A stretch of DNA of 21,137 nt from an uncultured Christensenellaceae bacterium (GCA_944381335.1 CALWKT010000069.1:1-21137), one strand, 5' to 3'. Shown: positions 7,965 to 15,596, counted from the stretch's first letter. Notes: a model not told the origin generated them from the letters alone. Numbers and translations are program-made.

Positions 7965-8273
7965 ATGAAAAGCGTGCTTTACACTGTCAGAGAAGGCGAC
8001 AGCCTTGCAAAGATCGCGGCGAAGTTCCACACTGCGGAAGCGGCGATAGCGTCCAGAAACAACCTGAAAGGGGAACCTTTCGAGGGAATGAAACTCATTG
8101 TTGAGGAAACCGAAGCTTTCGGGTATACGGTGCGTCCTTTCGACACGGTAGATTCGGTTGCGGCAAAATTTTCAACAACGGCTGAAGCGCTCAGAAAACT
8201 CAACGACGTTGAAGAGATATTTGTCGGACAACGCATACTTGTGCCCTTGACAGGAGGGGACGGAAGGGGATGA
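7965..8273 (+). CDS. Two-LysM-domain protein without signal peptide
   Basis: A 102-residue protein made of two LysM domains and almost nothing else: YTVREGDSLAKIAAKFHTAEAAI...EGMKLIV (about residues 6-45) and YTVRPFDTVDSVAAKFSTTAEAL...GQRILVPL (about 50-95). LysM domains bind N-acetylglucosamine-containing glycans such as peptidoglycan. No signal peptide or membrane segment is visible, so the product is probably cytoplasmic or enters a spore envelope from the mother cell, as LysM spore-coat morphogens do in Bacillus; that analogy is inference. The start is fixed by AAAGGAGGT 4 bases before the ATG. Divergent from the SpoVB-like flippase and followed by the shared terminator at 8301. Confidence 0.88.
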   Translation: MKSVLYTVREGDSLAKIAAKFHTAEAAIASRNNLKGEPFEGMKLIVEETEAFGYTVRPFDTVDSVAAKFSTTAEALRKLNDVEEIFVGQRILVPLTGGDGRG

Positions 8274-8300
8274 AAAAAACGGGTTAAAATGCAAAAATAA

Positions 8301-8332
8301 AGACGGGCGATTGATCGCCCGTCTGATTTTTT
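8301..8332. terminator. Bidirectional terminator between LysM gene and surface-protein gene
   Basis: AGACGGGCGA-TTGA-TCGCCCGTCT has a 10-bp perfect stem. It is followed by GATTTTTT on the plus strand and by TTATTTTT on the minus strand, so it can end both converging transcripts. Confidence 0.9.
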
Positions 8333-8345
8333 GATTCACAGGATA

Positions 8346-11300
8346 TTACTTGGTGTATTTATCCTTTTTGCTCTTGGAAGCACCGCCCTGCTGAGCAGAG
8401 GATTTCTTGGAACCGCCCTTGACCAGCTTCTTGTTCTTCTTTGAGTACTTTCTGAACAGAACCACGACGACGGCAACGATGATGAGTGCGCCGAGAACGC
8501 CGGTGGAGATCCACAGCCACAGATAGTCTGCGGTGGGAGTTTCTTCGGTTGTTTCTTCTTCTTCTTCGGGTTCTTCTTCTGCGTCAGCGTCTTCCTGAGT
8601 GTAGACGATGCGGTAGTTGTTAGCAACGAGTTCGTCCGCGATCAGGGATTCGTCGATCGTCTCTTCGGTTTCGCCTTCAACGGGTTTTCTCTCGATGAAT
8701 TCGTCTTCGGTGATAACGTCAACGGTGAAGTTGTCGAAGAACGCATAACCCTTGACGAAGCTGTCTTCGTCTTCGAAGCCGAGAGACAGGGTCAGAGTAG
8801 CGCTCGGGGTGACGCCGGTTTCCGTCTTTACGTAGAAGTTGTACTGAGTCCATGCGCCGATCGTTTCAACGCCGTCTTCAGAATAAGAAGAAGTGTTGAC
8901 GGTGCGTTTGACGTCGTTGTCTTCGGTGCGGGTCTCCTTGCCGAACGTGTAACTGAGGTTGTTCAGCTTGAGAGATATCGTCGCGGTGTCGTCCTTTTCA
9001 AGACCGTAAGTCAGCACCCACACGCTTATTCTGTAATAGGTGTCTTCCTTCAGAGTGACGGATGAAGAAGAGGAGTACTTGTAAGCGTTTGCGTTCTTGT
9101 TGTAGATGACGAGGACGTTGTCACCGACGTAGTTGGAGTCAGTGTTGTTGTAGACCGCGTTTACGATCACGCTGTCGTCAGCGTCGTCGGGATCGAGGTC
9201 GATCAGAGACCAGTCGCCTTCTTTACGGTTGAATACGCCTGCGGTCAGGTCGTCCTTGTCTGTGGACGCGTCGTCACCGATCTTGGCGCCCGTCCAGTTG
9301 GAGGGAGTTGCCGCAGAGGAATCCGAAGACGTGTAACTGTCGAAAGAGTCTGTGTTGAAAGATCTTTCGATGACTGTCTTGTTGAGGGTTCCGGCATTGG
9401 TTGCAGCGGTCACGATCGAGTTGTATGCGGTCTCGGAAACGCTGGCATAGGTTGCCATCGTGAAGTATGCGGTCAGAGTCTGACCTGCCGCGCCGTCCTC
9501 ACTGCCGATATACAGACCGAGGGTCGCGGAAACTGAGGTGGCGCTCGTCTTTACGAGGAAGGTGTACTGTTGCCAGCCTGTGCCCACCTCGGATTCGAGT
9601 ATCGGAGAGGTCGTGTAGTTCGCGCTCTTGGTGGTCGTGTCGAGCGTTACGGAGATGACCGCGTCCGCTTCCATCTTCGCCCATACGGATACGACGTAGT
9701 AAGAGTCGGACGAGAGGGATATGGTATTTGATTTGTAGCCGAAGTAACCGGTGTTGCCGCTGATCGCGAGGACGTTGGGGTAATCCTTCGCGTTCATACC
9801 CGCCATATTCATCGTGTCATAGAAGGTGTCGGGATCGATAGTGAGACCAGCCGCGGTTTTTTGCTCAGCGTTGTTGATGTCGACGACGCCTGCGGTGACT
9901 TCTTTATTCTTGAGTGCGTCGCTGCTCGAAGCGGTCCAGTTGGAGGGAACGCCGAGCGCGCCGGTAAGAACGCCTGATTCGTTGTAAACGTCTTCGCCGT
10001 ACAGTTCCTGAGTGCTCTTGACGTCGGTCAGTTTGAAGTAACCGTTTGAGGAAACTTCTGCGCTGCCGCCGGAAGCCTGGAAGGAGTAGGTCTTGAGTAC
10101 GGTCGAAGTGGTGGCAGAGGAGTAATCGGACGCCGTGACCTGTTCAACCGTCGCAGTGGAAACGAACGCATAGCCCATTGCGAAAGCAGAGGAGTCGTTC
10201 GCCGTGCCGCTGCCCAAGCTTATGTCAAAGCCGATCTCCGCGCTTTCCGTGCCCGTCTGCACGAAGAATCTGATCTCGGTGTAGTCGGCGTTGTTGGAGC
10301 TCTTGTAATCAGCGAGATTTTCCGTGTTCAGATTTGAGAAGGTGGAAAGGGTGGTCTTTGAATCTTCGTAATCCTTGTCAGGGTCATAGCTGACGAGAGA
10401 GACGTTGAGTCCCGTTGAGCTGTCGATGTCCGCAGTCTTGACCCACATTGCGAACACGTAATATGAGTTGGGGTTGACTTTGTAAGCGCCGTTGCTGACC
10501 GTGCCGTCGGATTTTTCGTAAACGTTGGACAGCTTGTAAACGGAAGGCAGGTAGTTGTTGACGACGAGCACCGACGTCTCGAGAGAAGTCGGGGTCTCGG
10601 GATTCTCAATGTCGGAGTAACTGCCGCTTTCCCAGTTTGCGGTGTCGACAACGCCGAAGGAGCTTCTGTCGGTGATGGCGTCTTCTCCGTTATCTTCGCC
10701 GAAGTTTGCAAGATTTACGAGAGAATCTGTGCTGAGCTCGCTTGCGAAGCTGCACTTGTAGACCGTTTCGCTTTCGGTCGCCGCCGCATAATCTTCGGCG
10801 GTAATGTCGACGATGCTCATGTCGTCCACAAAGAATATACCCTGAACGTGAGTTGAAACGTCGTCTTCGCCGCCTTCGCCGAGCCAGAACTCAAGATAGA
10901 CGTCCTGATATCTGAACTGGTTGGATTCAACGAAAAGATCGATCTGTTTCCATTCTCCCGCGGTGTTGAGGTTTTCTATCTCGTAATATACGGTGGAATC
11001 GGTCGTTCCGTCAGTAAGTTTTACGGACATGCCCTTGCTTGCGTCCGCAATGACCGTCCTGACCCAAATGCTGATCTTATAATACTGTTCGCCGCCGAGG
11101 AATCTGGTCGCCGCGGTGGATCTGATGCCGTAAGCGGTGGCTTTCTTGTTTTGCTGATAATAAAGCCTGCCTGCGGAGCCGTCGTGAGTCGTCACCTGGA
11201 TCTCGGTCGCGCTCGCGCTGTCCGTTACTGCGGTTGTATCAGCGGTCTTGAGCAGTCCTTTGGTGATGTAGTCTGAAGCGCTGGGAGCGTCGTCGCCGTT

Positions 11301-12194
11301 GCCGGTACCTTTGACTCCGGTGTATTTGCTCGGAGTGTAGGGGGAAGAAGTGGACGTCGTGTAATCGAAATCCGCGTCCGAAAGCTTCATCGTGTATTTC
11401 GCAACGCTATCGCTTTCTTTAACCGCGGTGTAATCGCCCTGAGTCCATGCGGTCTCGTCTTCTTCCACGTCGGTCAGGTTCTCGAGAGTGACGCTGTCAA
11501 AGAACGCCCAGCCCTTTGTCATCGAGTTCTCGGCTTTAGAACCGTTGCCGAGAGAGAGAACGACGGTGATGGTCTGAGAGGAAATGTCGCTCGTTTCGAT
11601 ATAAACGGAGTATTCCTTCCATGCGCCTTCGGTATCGATGGCTTCGAAAGCCGCATAAGCAGCGCCGTTGACATAGATATACGCGCCGCTCTTGCCTTCG
11701 TTGTATTCGCTGACGTTTTTGTCGATGCCGATAGTCTTGACCCACACGCTCAGCTTGTAATACGAGGACTTGTTGAGAGTGATGCTGGAAGACGTATACT
11801 TGTAAACGGTGGAAACCTTATTGTATATCATAAGGATGTTTTCGTCGTCTCCGATCTTGCCCGGATTCGCCGCGCCGCCGTAAGTCTTGCTGTTGCTGCG
11901 GTAGGACTTGTCTTCAGTACTGATGACGCCGGCTATAAGATTGTCGCTTCCGCTGGGAGTCTTATAGGTGTCGCTCGAGCTTGTGGAGCCTGCCGCGCCC
12001 GTCCAGTTGGACGGAGTGAGCGGATAGCTTGTGCCGTCCGCAGAGCTGAAACTGCCGTTGGTGAAAAGTTCGGAAGAAGATTCATCGTCCGTGTTCGTGA
12101 CCGTATCGTCTTTACAAGCGACGAAAGACGCAACGAGCAGGATGACAAGAATCACCGAAATCACTGTGAGCAAAAATTTCTTGTTACTTTTCAT
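8346..12194 (-). CDS. Large surface lipoprotein: five CBM-like repeats plus C-terminal membrane anchor
   Basis: A 1282-residue exported protein. Residues 1-27 are a lipoprotein signal (KK, hydrophobic core, lipobox ASFVAC with Cys27). Five divergent repeats of 205-225 residues follow, at about 41-245, 262-470, 477-690, 699-925 and 940-1165. Their shared marks are NWTG near the start (clearest in 1 and 5), SYY or TYY with [SA][VMI]W[VA][KLR]T (residues 145, 371, 578, 832, 1053), a G-W-xx-Y/I strand, and GYAFFD-type ends (GWAFFD, GIFFVD, GYAFVS, GYAFFD). The pattern resembles beta-sandwich carbohydrate-binding modules of the galactose-binding-like fold, but no named family can be assigned. An acidic linker (1196-1220), one transmembrane helix (1224-1247) and a lysine-rich tail follow. 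Composition is very Ser/Thr/Asp rich. Ribosome binding site AAAGGTGG. Confidence 0.88.
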   Translation of the reverse strand: MKSNKKFLLTVISVILVILLVASFVACKDDTVTNTDDESSSELFTNGSFSSADGTSYPLTPSNWTGAAGSTSSSDTYKTPSGSDNLIAGVISTEDKSYRSNSKTYGGAANPGKIGDDENILMIYNKVSTVYKYTSSSITLNKSSYYKLSVWVKTIGIDKNVSEYNEGKSGAYIYVNGAAYAAFEAIDTEGAWKEYSVYIETSDISSQTITVVLSLGNGSKAENSMTKGWAFFDSVTLENLTDVEEDETAWTQGDYTAVKESDSVAKYTMKLSDADFDYTTSTSSPYTPSKYTGVKGTGNGDDAPSASDYITKGLLKTADTTAVTDSASATEIQVTTHDGSAGRLYYQQNKKATAYGIRSTAATRFLGGEQYYKISIWVRTVIADASKGMSVKLTDGTTDSTVYYEIENLNTAGEWKQIDLFVESNQFRYQDVYLEFWLGEGGEDDVSTHVQGIFFVDDMSIVDITAEDYAAATESETVYKCSFASELSTDSLVNLANFGEDNGEDAITDRSSFGVVDTANWESGSYSDIENPETPTSLETSVLVVNNYLPSVYKLSNVYEKSDGTVSNGAYKVNPNSYYVFAMWVKTADIDSSTGLNVSLVSYDPDKDYEDSKTTLSTFSNLNTENLADYKSSNNADYTEIRFFVQTGTESAEIGFDISLGSGTANDSSAFAMGYAFVSTATVEQVTASDYSSATTSTVLKTYSFQASGGSAEVSSNGYFKLTDVKSTQELYGEDVYNESGVLTGALGVPSNWTASSSDALKNKEVTAGVVDINNAEQKTAAGLTIDPDTFYDTMNMAGMNAKDYPNVLAISGNTGYFGYKSNTISLSSDSYYVVSVWAKMEADAVISVTLDTTTKSANYTTSPILESEVGTGWQQYTFLVKTSATSVSATLGLYIGSEDGAAGQTLTAYFTMATYASVSETAYNSIVTAATNAGTLNKTVIERSFNTDSFDSYTSSDSSAATPSNWTGAKIGDDASTDKDDLTAGVFNRKEGDWSLIDLDPDDADDSVIVNAVYNNTDSNYVGDNVLVIYNKNANAYKYSSSSSVTLKEDTYYRISVWVLTYGLEKDDTATISLKLNNLSYTFGKETRTEDNDVKRTVNTSSYSEDGVETIGAWTQYNFYVKTETGVTPSATLTLSLGFEDEDSFVKGYAFFDNFTVDVITEDEFIERKPVEGETEETIDESLIADELVANNYRIVYTQEDADAEEEPEEEEETTEETPTADYLWLWISTGVLGALIIVAVVVVLFRKYSKKNKKLVKGGSKKSSAQQGGASKSKKDKYTK

Positions 12195-12256
12195 TTAACC
12201 ACCTTTGAGTTTTGATTTCCTTATATAAACGGGCGTGCACCCGTTCAACTCTAATT

Positions 12257-12285
12257 ATTATATAGTAAGAGCGTTACAAAATCAA
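12257..12285 (-). promoter_or_regulatory. Promoter of the large surface-protein gene
   Basis: Minus strand TTGATT (12280-12285), 17-bp spacer and perfect TATAAT (12257-12262), giving a leader of roughly 55 bases. The leader carries a small hairpin, ACGGG-tgcacg-CCCGT (12229-12244). The same TTGATT -35 variant precedes two other envelope genes in this window. Confidence 0.75.
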
Positions 12286-12397
12286 ATAAAAACGCTTATA
12301 TTTATTATAAACTTTTCGCGCAAAAACAAAAAAGAAAGATATATTAAAACAGTATTAATATTCCGGCGGTATGACTTGCCTCGGCTTGCAGTGGCTT

Positions 12398-12826
12398 TCA
12401 GGCGTCCGGCCGAGGGAAAAGCGGATATCTTCTCAGAGAGGCAACGGCTTTGCGGTAAAGCACGAAAGCGCGGGAAATCAGCATTACGCAAGCCAGACAT
12501 ATCAGAAACACCGCAAAACCTTTGGATATCACGTCGGACGGAACGCGCTGGGCTAGCAAAGAGGAAAGAGTGCAGGTGACCGCCGCAGGCAGCGCGATCA
12601 GCAAAGCTTTTTTAATATCGAGCAGTTTGTTCTTCGCGTGTATCACGCAGGAAACGAGGCTCATCGGAATGAAGGAGATCAGGTTGATCGCCGCCGCCTG
12701 TTTCCCGCTGACGTTGAGAAAAATCGTCAGTACGGGTATAAGCAGAGTCCCGCCGCCCAGACCCATTCCGCCCATAACGCCGCCGGCGAGTCCGGCAAGT
12801 ACATAATATATTGCGTCCGCGCTCAT
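12398..12826 (-). CDS. TauE/SafE (TSUP) family half-size membrane protein, second of pair
   Basis: A 142-residue membrane protein with about four helices, beginning MSADAIYYVLAGLAGGVMGG with the glycine-rich MGLGGGTLLIPVL motif that opens each half of TauE/SafE proteins, then the conserved AAAINLISFIPMSLVSC. Full-length members (about 250 residues) contain two such halves and are thought to export sulfite, sulfoacetate or similar small anions; the substrate here is unknown. AAGGAT precedes the ATG by 8 bases, and the ATG overlaps the stop of the upstream half by 4 bp. The pair probably assembles as a heterodimer equal to one normal transporter. The C-terminus is polar (RRYPLFPRPDA). No clear terminator follows, so read-through toward the surface-protein gene is possible. 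Confidence 0.85.
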   Translation of the reverse strand: MSADAIYYVLAGLAGGVMGGMGLGGGTLLIPVLTIFLNVSGKQAAAINLISFIPMSLVSCVIHAKNKLLDIKKALLIALPAAVTCTLSSLLAQRVPSDVISKGFAVFLICLACVMLISRAFVLYRKAVASLRRYPLFPRPDA

Positions 12827-13215
12827 CTGACAAGCATCCTTATCCCGGCAGCAAGCATCAGACCGTAAAAGAGGGTTTCAAGCAGTCCGGAAGAAATTTT
12901 TTTGAGAAAAAGGGAGCCGGCAATACCTCCGATTATAACGGCGATGCAGACATGATATCCGAAAGTCGGGTTAAAATTTCCGCCGGATATATAGATCGCC
13001 GCGCTGACTGCGGAAAGAGGCAGTATCGCCGCGACCGCTGTTGCGTGTGCTTTCTTGGGTTCTTCGCCCAGAAAGACGGTATACGCCGGGACGGCAAGCA
13101 TTCCACCTCCGCCTCCGAAAAGTCCGTTTGCCGTTCCCGTCAGCAAAGCCGCCGCAACCGTCAGCGCAACAGACGTCTTTTTATGTGTTCTGAAAAATTC
13201 TCTGAGTTTTTCCAT
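12823..13215 (-). CDS. TauE/SafE (TSUP) family half-size membrane protein, first of pair
   Basis: The N-terminal partner of the downstream half. From the ATG at 13215 it is 130 residues (MEKLREFFRTHKK...), with about four hydrophobic helices, the motif GLFGGGGGMLAVPAY and the conserved HATAVAAILPLSAVSAAIY. The frame is open further upstream to an ATG at 13269 and a TTG at 13278. No good ribosome binding site marks any of these, so the start is uncertain; 13215 was chosen because family members start just before the first helix with a short basic stretch. The 4-bp overlap with the second half implies coupled, equimolar translation. Substrate unknown. Confidence 0.8.
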   Translation of the reverse strand: MEKLREFFRTHKKTSVALTVAAALLTGTANGLFGGGGGMLAVPAYTVFLGEEPKKAHATAVAAILPLSAVSAAIYISGGNFNPTFGYHVCIAVIIGGIAGSLFLKKISSGLLETLFYGLMLAAGIRMLVR

Positions 13216-13301
13216 AACGGTATCGTGTGCCAAAAATGCACAAATATCCTCATATCGGAATAAGAACATATGAGACAATGTTCATCGGCGCATATCAGAA
13301 A

Positions 13302-13344
13302 AACGTATGAACGTATGAATACGCGTCGATACGTATACGCGTCG
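13302..13344. repeat. Short direct repeats between TauE/SafE pair and spoIIID
   Basis: AACGTATG occurs twice in tandem (13302-13309, 13310-13317), followed by ATACGCGTCG twice, 16 bases apart (13319-13328, 13335-13344), around the palindromes ATACGTAT and CGTATACG. The cluster lies between divergent genes and could be an operator; no regulator is known. Confidence 0.5.
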
Positions 13345-13365
13345 CCGGGATTTTACCGCTTCGTG

Positions 13366-13373
13366 CATAAAAT
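13366..13373 (+). promoter_or_regulatory. Candidate sigma-E-like -10 box of spoIIID
   Basis: CATAAAAT matches the sigma-E -10 CATACAAT at 7 of 8 bases and lies about 50 bases before spoIIID, which in Bacillus is transcribed by sigma-E. The -35 region (GGGATTTT, 13347-13354) is closer than usual. A stretch at 13398-13407 resembles a SpoIIID binding site at 9 of 10 positions as recalled from the Bacillus consensus. Tentative. Confidence 0.35.
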
Positions 13374-13423
13374 CGCTCTATCCGGAATATCGTTTACAAG
13401 AACACGTTAAGGGGCTGTTTGCA

Positions 13424-13702
13424 ATGACCGTTTTCGAAGACAGGATCAGGGAAGAAGCGCTGTTCATAGTGAGGAACAAAGCAACCGTGAGGGCGTGCGC
13501 GGCGGTTTTCGGCGTCGGGAAAAGTACGGTGCACACCGACGTGACGAAGAAGCTGAGAAAGATCGACGAAGGCTTGTATTTTGAGGTCAGAGAAGTTCTC
13601 GGCGTCAATCTTTCAGAAAGACATCTGAGGGGAGGCGACAGCACCAAGAAGCTTTACAGAGAAAAGAAAAACCCGCGTTTAACAAACACGGATACGAAAT
13701 AA
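13424..13702 (+). CDS. spoIIID: Sporulation transcriptional regulator SpoIIID
   Basis: SpoIIID is a small mother-cell DNA-binding protein that activates and represses genes between the sigma-E and sigma-K stages. The 92-residue product has normal length (93 in Bacillus subtilis). It shows the helix-turn-helix KATVRACAAVFGVGKSTVHTD (helix-turn-helix around residues 19-39) and the diagnostic C-terminal basic stretch RHLRGGDSTKKLYREKK. AAGGGG lies 10 bases before the ATG. It is not beside spoIID or mreB-type genes, its usual company, but between a TauE/SafE pair and a TtcA-like gene. Its presence implies that the host has, or recently had, an endospore program. Confidence 0.95.
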   Translation: MTVFEDRIREEALFIVRNKATVRACAAVFGVGKSTVHTDVTKKLRKIDEGLYFEVREVLGVNLSERHLRGGDSTKKLYREKKNPRLTNTDTK

Positions 13703-13723
13703 TTTCAGTATAGGCGGTTGTCG

Positions 13724-14485
13724 TCATTTCTTCTCGTCGTCTGAAGAAGGCGTATGGTTTTCACACTTGTCCCACAGGTTGTTGCGCGACGGATTGAACA
13801 GCGCCGAAAACATCAGCTTTTTACTTCCAGGGAATTTTTCGTCCAGTTTTGCGACGAGTTCTTTCATGTCTTCTCTTCTGGTGTGTTTGTCTTCGGGGCA
13901 GGGGTTGTGAACTATCGGAAGATCGTATCTGCGGCACAAGCCCGCGAGGTATTTCTCCTCTGCGTAAATAAACGGTCTGATCAGCGTGATTCCCGTTCTG
14001 TCCATATGGCTTACGGGCATGAAAGTCGAAAGTCTGCCTTCGTGCAGAAGGCTTAGGAAAAAGGTGTCCAGGATGTCGTCGGCGTGATGTGCGAGCGCGA
14101 GTTTGTTGCATCCGTTTGCTATCGCGGCTGAATTGAGCGCGCCTCTGCGCATTTTCGAACAAAGACTGCAGGGTGATTTTTCTTTTCTTTCATCGAATAT
14201 GATCTGAGCGATCTGAGTATGATCGACGACGAACGGCACGTCTACGCTTGCGCAATATTCGCGCAGTTTATCCATTTGTCCGGCGTCCGTATCTTTAAAT
14301 CCGAGGTCTATGTTTATTGCCGTAAGGCTGAACTTTTCGGGTGCGAATTTTTTGTATGCGGCAAGTACGGCAAGAAGCGCGACGCTGTCTTTTCCTCCGC
14401 TTACGCCCACGGCGATGCTGTCGCCGTCGCTGATCATATTGTAGTCGTTGATCGCTTTTCTGGTGAGACTGAGTAATTTCTGCAT
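13724..14485 (-). CDS. TtcA-like tRNA 2-thiocytidine synthase (PP-loop ATPase)
   Basis: TtcA-type enzymes adenylate and thiolate cytidine 32 in certain tRNAs, using a [4Fe-4S] cluster. The 253-residue product has the PP-loop SGGKDS (residues 29-34), the pair Cys106/Cys109 in PCSLCSKMRRG, a third cysteine (Cys196 in NPCPED) placed as the usual third cluster ligand, and AHHADDILDT in place of the family's GHHADDxxET. These separate it from TilS, which lacks the cysteine motif. The C-terminal 15 residues are polar. No ribosome binding site precedes the ATG; instead a good promoter predicts transcription starting at the ATG itself. The gene converges on spoIIID with only about 20 bases between stops and no terminator. 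Exact tRNA target is inferred. Confidence 0.88.
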   Translation of the reverse strand: MQKLLSLTRKAINDYNMISDGDSIAVGVSGGKDSVALLAVLAAYKKFAPEKFSLTAINIDLGFKDTDAGQMDKLREYCASVDVPFVVDHTQIAQIIFDERKEKSPCSLCSKMRRGALNSAAIANGCNKLALAHHADDILDTFFLSLLHEGRLSTFMPVSHMDRTGITLIRPFIYAEEKYLAGLCRRYDLPIVHNPCPEDKHTRREDMKELVAKLDEKFPGSKKLMFSALFNPSRNNLWDKCENHTPSSDDEKK

Positions 14486-14491
14486 AACTAT

Positions 14492-14520
14492 ATATTAGAA
14501 TAAAAAGTCCGATATTGCAA
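14492..14520 (-). promoter_or_regulatory. Promoter of ttcA-like gene, predicting a leaderless mRNA
   Basis: Minus strand TTGCAA (14515-14520), 17-bp spacer and TAATAT (14492-14497). Only six bases (ATAGTT) separate the -10 from the ATG, so a normal start site falls on the A of ATG. The absence of a ribosome binding site agrees. Confidence 0.6.
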
Positions 14521-14546
14521 CAAAAAATAATATTGAGAACATATCG

Positions 14547-14575
14547 TTGACTTGAGTCCGTGGTTTTTATATAAT
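14547..14575 (+). promoter_or_regulatory. Promoter of the small multidrug export gene
   Basis: TTGACT (14547-14552), 17-bp spacer and perfect TATAAT (14570-14575). The expected start near 14582 leaves a leader of about nine bases that consists almost entirely of the ribosome binding site (GGTAGGATT). Confidence 0.8.
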
Positions 14576-14590
14576 AATAAAGGTAGGATT

Positions 14591-15484
14591 ATGACTGACG
14601 CTATCATAACTTTTTTTGAAAACACATTGAAAAACGACGTGCTGACCCTGATCGTCATCGCCGTCATTCCGATCATTGAACTCAGAGGAAGTATTCCCGT
14701 CGGAGTCGCAATGGGTATGCCTCTCTGGGAGGCGTTTCTCTGGGCATGGGTGGGTTCTTCTCTCGTGTGCCCGGTTCTTCTTCTTATCCTTAGACCCGTT
14801 CTGGACTGGATGAAAAAGACAAGATGGTTCCGCTCGCTTGCGCTTGCGGTAGAAGGAACTTTCAGGTCGCGCGCTGACAAAGTTGTGAAAGAGTCGGAAA
14901 GGAACGATCCCAAAAAAATGAAGAAAAAAATGCTGGGCGTTTACGCTTTCGTTGCCGTGCCTCTGCCGTTGACCGGTGTGTGGACGGGCAGCGCGATCGC
15001 CGCTTTTCTCGACATGCCGTTCTGGAAGGCGCTTGTAAGCGTACTTCTCGGCAATCTTACCGCAGGCGCGATCGTCACCGCTCTTTCATATTTCTTCTTA
15101 GATTACGTCGACATCATACTGACCGTGTTCCTGGTCATCGTACTCGTCGTGCTTGCTTTCTATATCGTTATGGTCGTGGTGAAGATGCGCAGGAACAAAA
15201 AACTCGAGCGGCAGACAAAGGATGAAAGCGCGGATGCGTCCGTCTCCGGTGAGGAGAGCGGGTCCGTGGCATTTTCCGGCGCGGAAGACAGCGAAACCCC
15301 GGGCGGCAGCGGCGTTGAGAAAACCGGCAGAGACTCGGGGCAAGAACCCGTTGCGGGGCAAGAATCCGACTCGGGACAAGAATCCGACTCGGGACAAGAC
15401 CCCGTCACGCCTCAGGACGAAAGAAGAGAACTGGTTGCGGGTCCAAAGCCTGATGACGGGAAAAATAATCAGAAAAAAGAATAA
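14591..15484 (+). CDS. Small multidrug export family (COG2426) membrane protein with long polar tail
   Basis: A 297-residue protein whose first 200 residues match the putative small multidrug export family: IVIAVIPIIELRGSIPVGVAMGM, the intervening basic segment MKKKMLGVYAFVAVPLPLTG, then WTGSAIAAFL and a long hydrophobic helix near residues 170-195. Despite the name, transport of drugs is not well shown for this family; a role in moving small molecules or lipids is possible. The ATG at 14591 follows AGGTAGGAT. The last 95 residues are charged and disordered-looking and contain 18-bp DNA repeats encoding GQ(E/D)xDS units. The tail is absent from typical family members of about 170-200 residues. 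Single-gene unit with its own promoter and terminator. Confidence 0.8.
   Translation: MTDAIITFFENTLKNDVLTLIVIAVIPIIELRGSIPVGVAMGMPLWEAFLWAWVGSSLVCPVLLLILRPVLDWMKKTRWFRSLALAVEGTFRSRADKVVKESERNDPKKMKKKMLGVYAFVAVPLPLTGVWTGSAIAAFLDMPFWKALVSVLLGNLTAGAIVTALSYFFLDYVDIILTVFLVIVLVVLAFYIVMVVVKMRRNKKLERQTKDESADASVSGEESGSVAFSGAEDSETPGGSGVEKTGRDSGQEPVAGQESDSGQESDSGQDPVTPQDERRELVAGPKPDDGKNNQKKE
15333..15404 (+). repeat. 18-bp in-frame tandem repeat in exporter tail, four units
   Basis: Four units beginning at 15333, 15351, 15369 and 15387 share CGGG(G/A)CAAGA. The middle units are nearly identical, and the encoded peptides are variants of DSGQE. The six-codon period preserves the frame when copies are gained or lost. 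Confidence 0.8.
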
Positions 15485-15562
15485 GAGGAGAGACCGCTGT
15501 CGGGACCGTGTCTGTACTGTTGTTTCCGACAAACGGTTTCAGCCGTTAAATTATTTTTGCAA

Positions 15563-15596
15563 ACAAAAAAACGGAGCGGCAGGCTCCGTTTTTTTA
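15563..15596. terminator. Bidirectional terminator between exporter and degV
   Basis: ACGGAGC-ggcag-GCTCCGT (15571-15589) is flanked by A-runs on the left and T-runs on the right, so it gives a U-tract in both directions and can end both converging genes. Confidence 0.88.

Noticed and set aside
12379..12415. Inverted repeat CCTCGGC...GCCGAGG as terminator of the TauE/SafE pair
   Set aside because: A 23-base loop and no U-tract on the minus strand make it weak; it also extends into the coding end.
15333..15404. CRISPR-like array
   Set aside because: Units are 18 bp, contiguous without spacers and in frame with a coding sequence.
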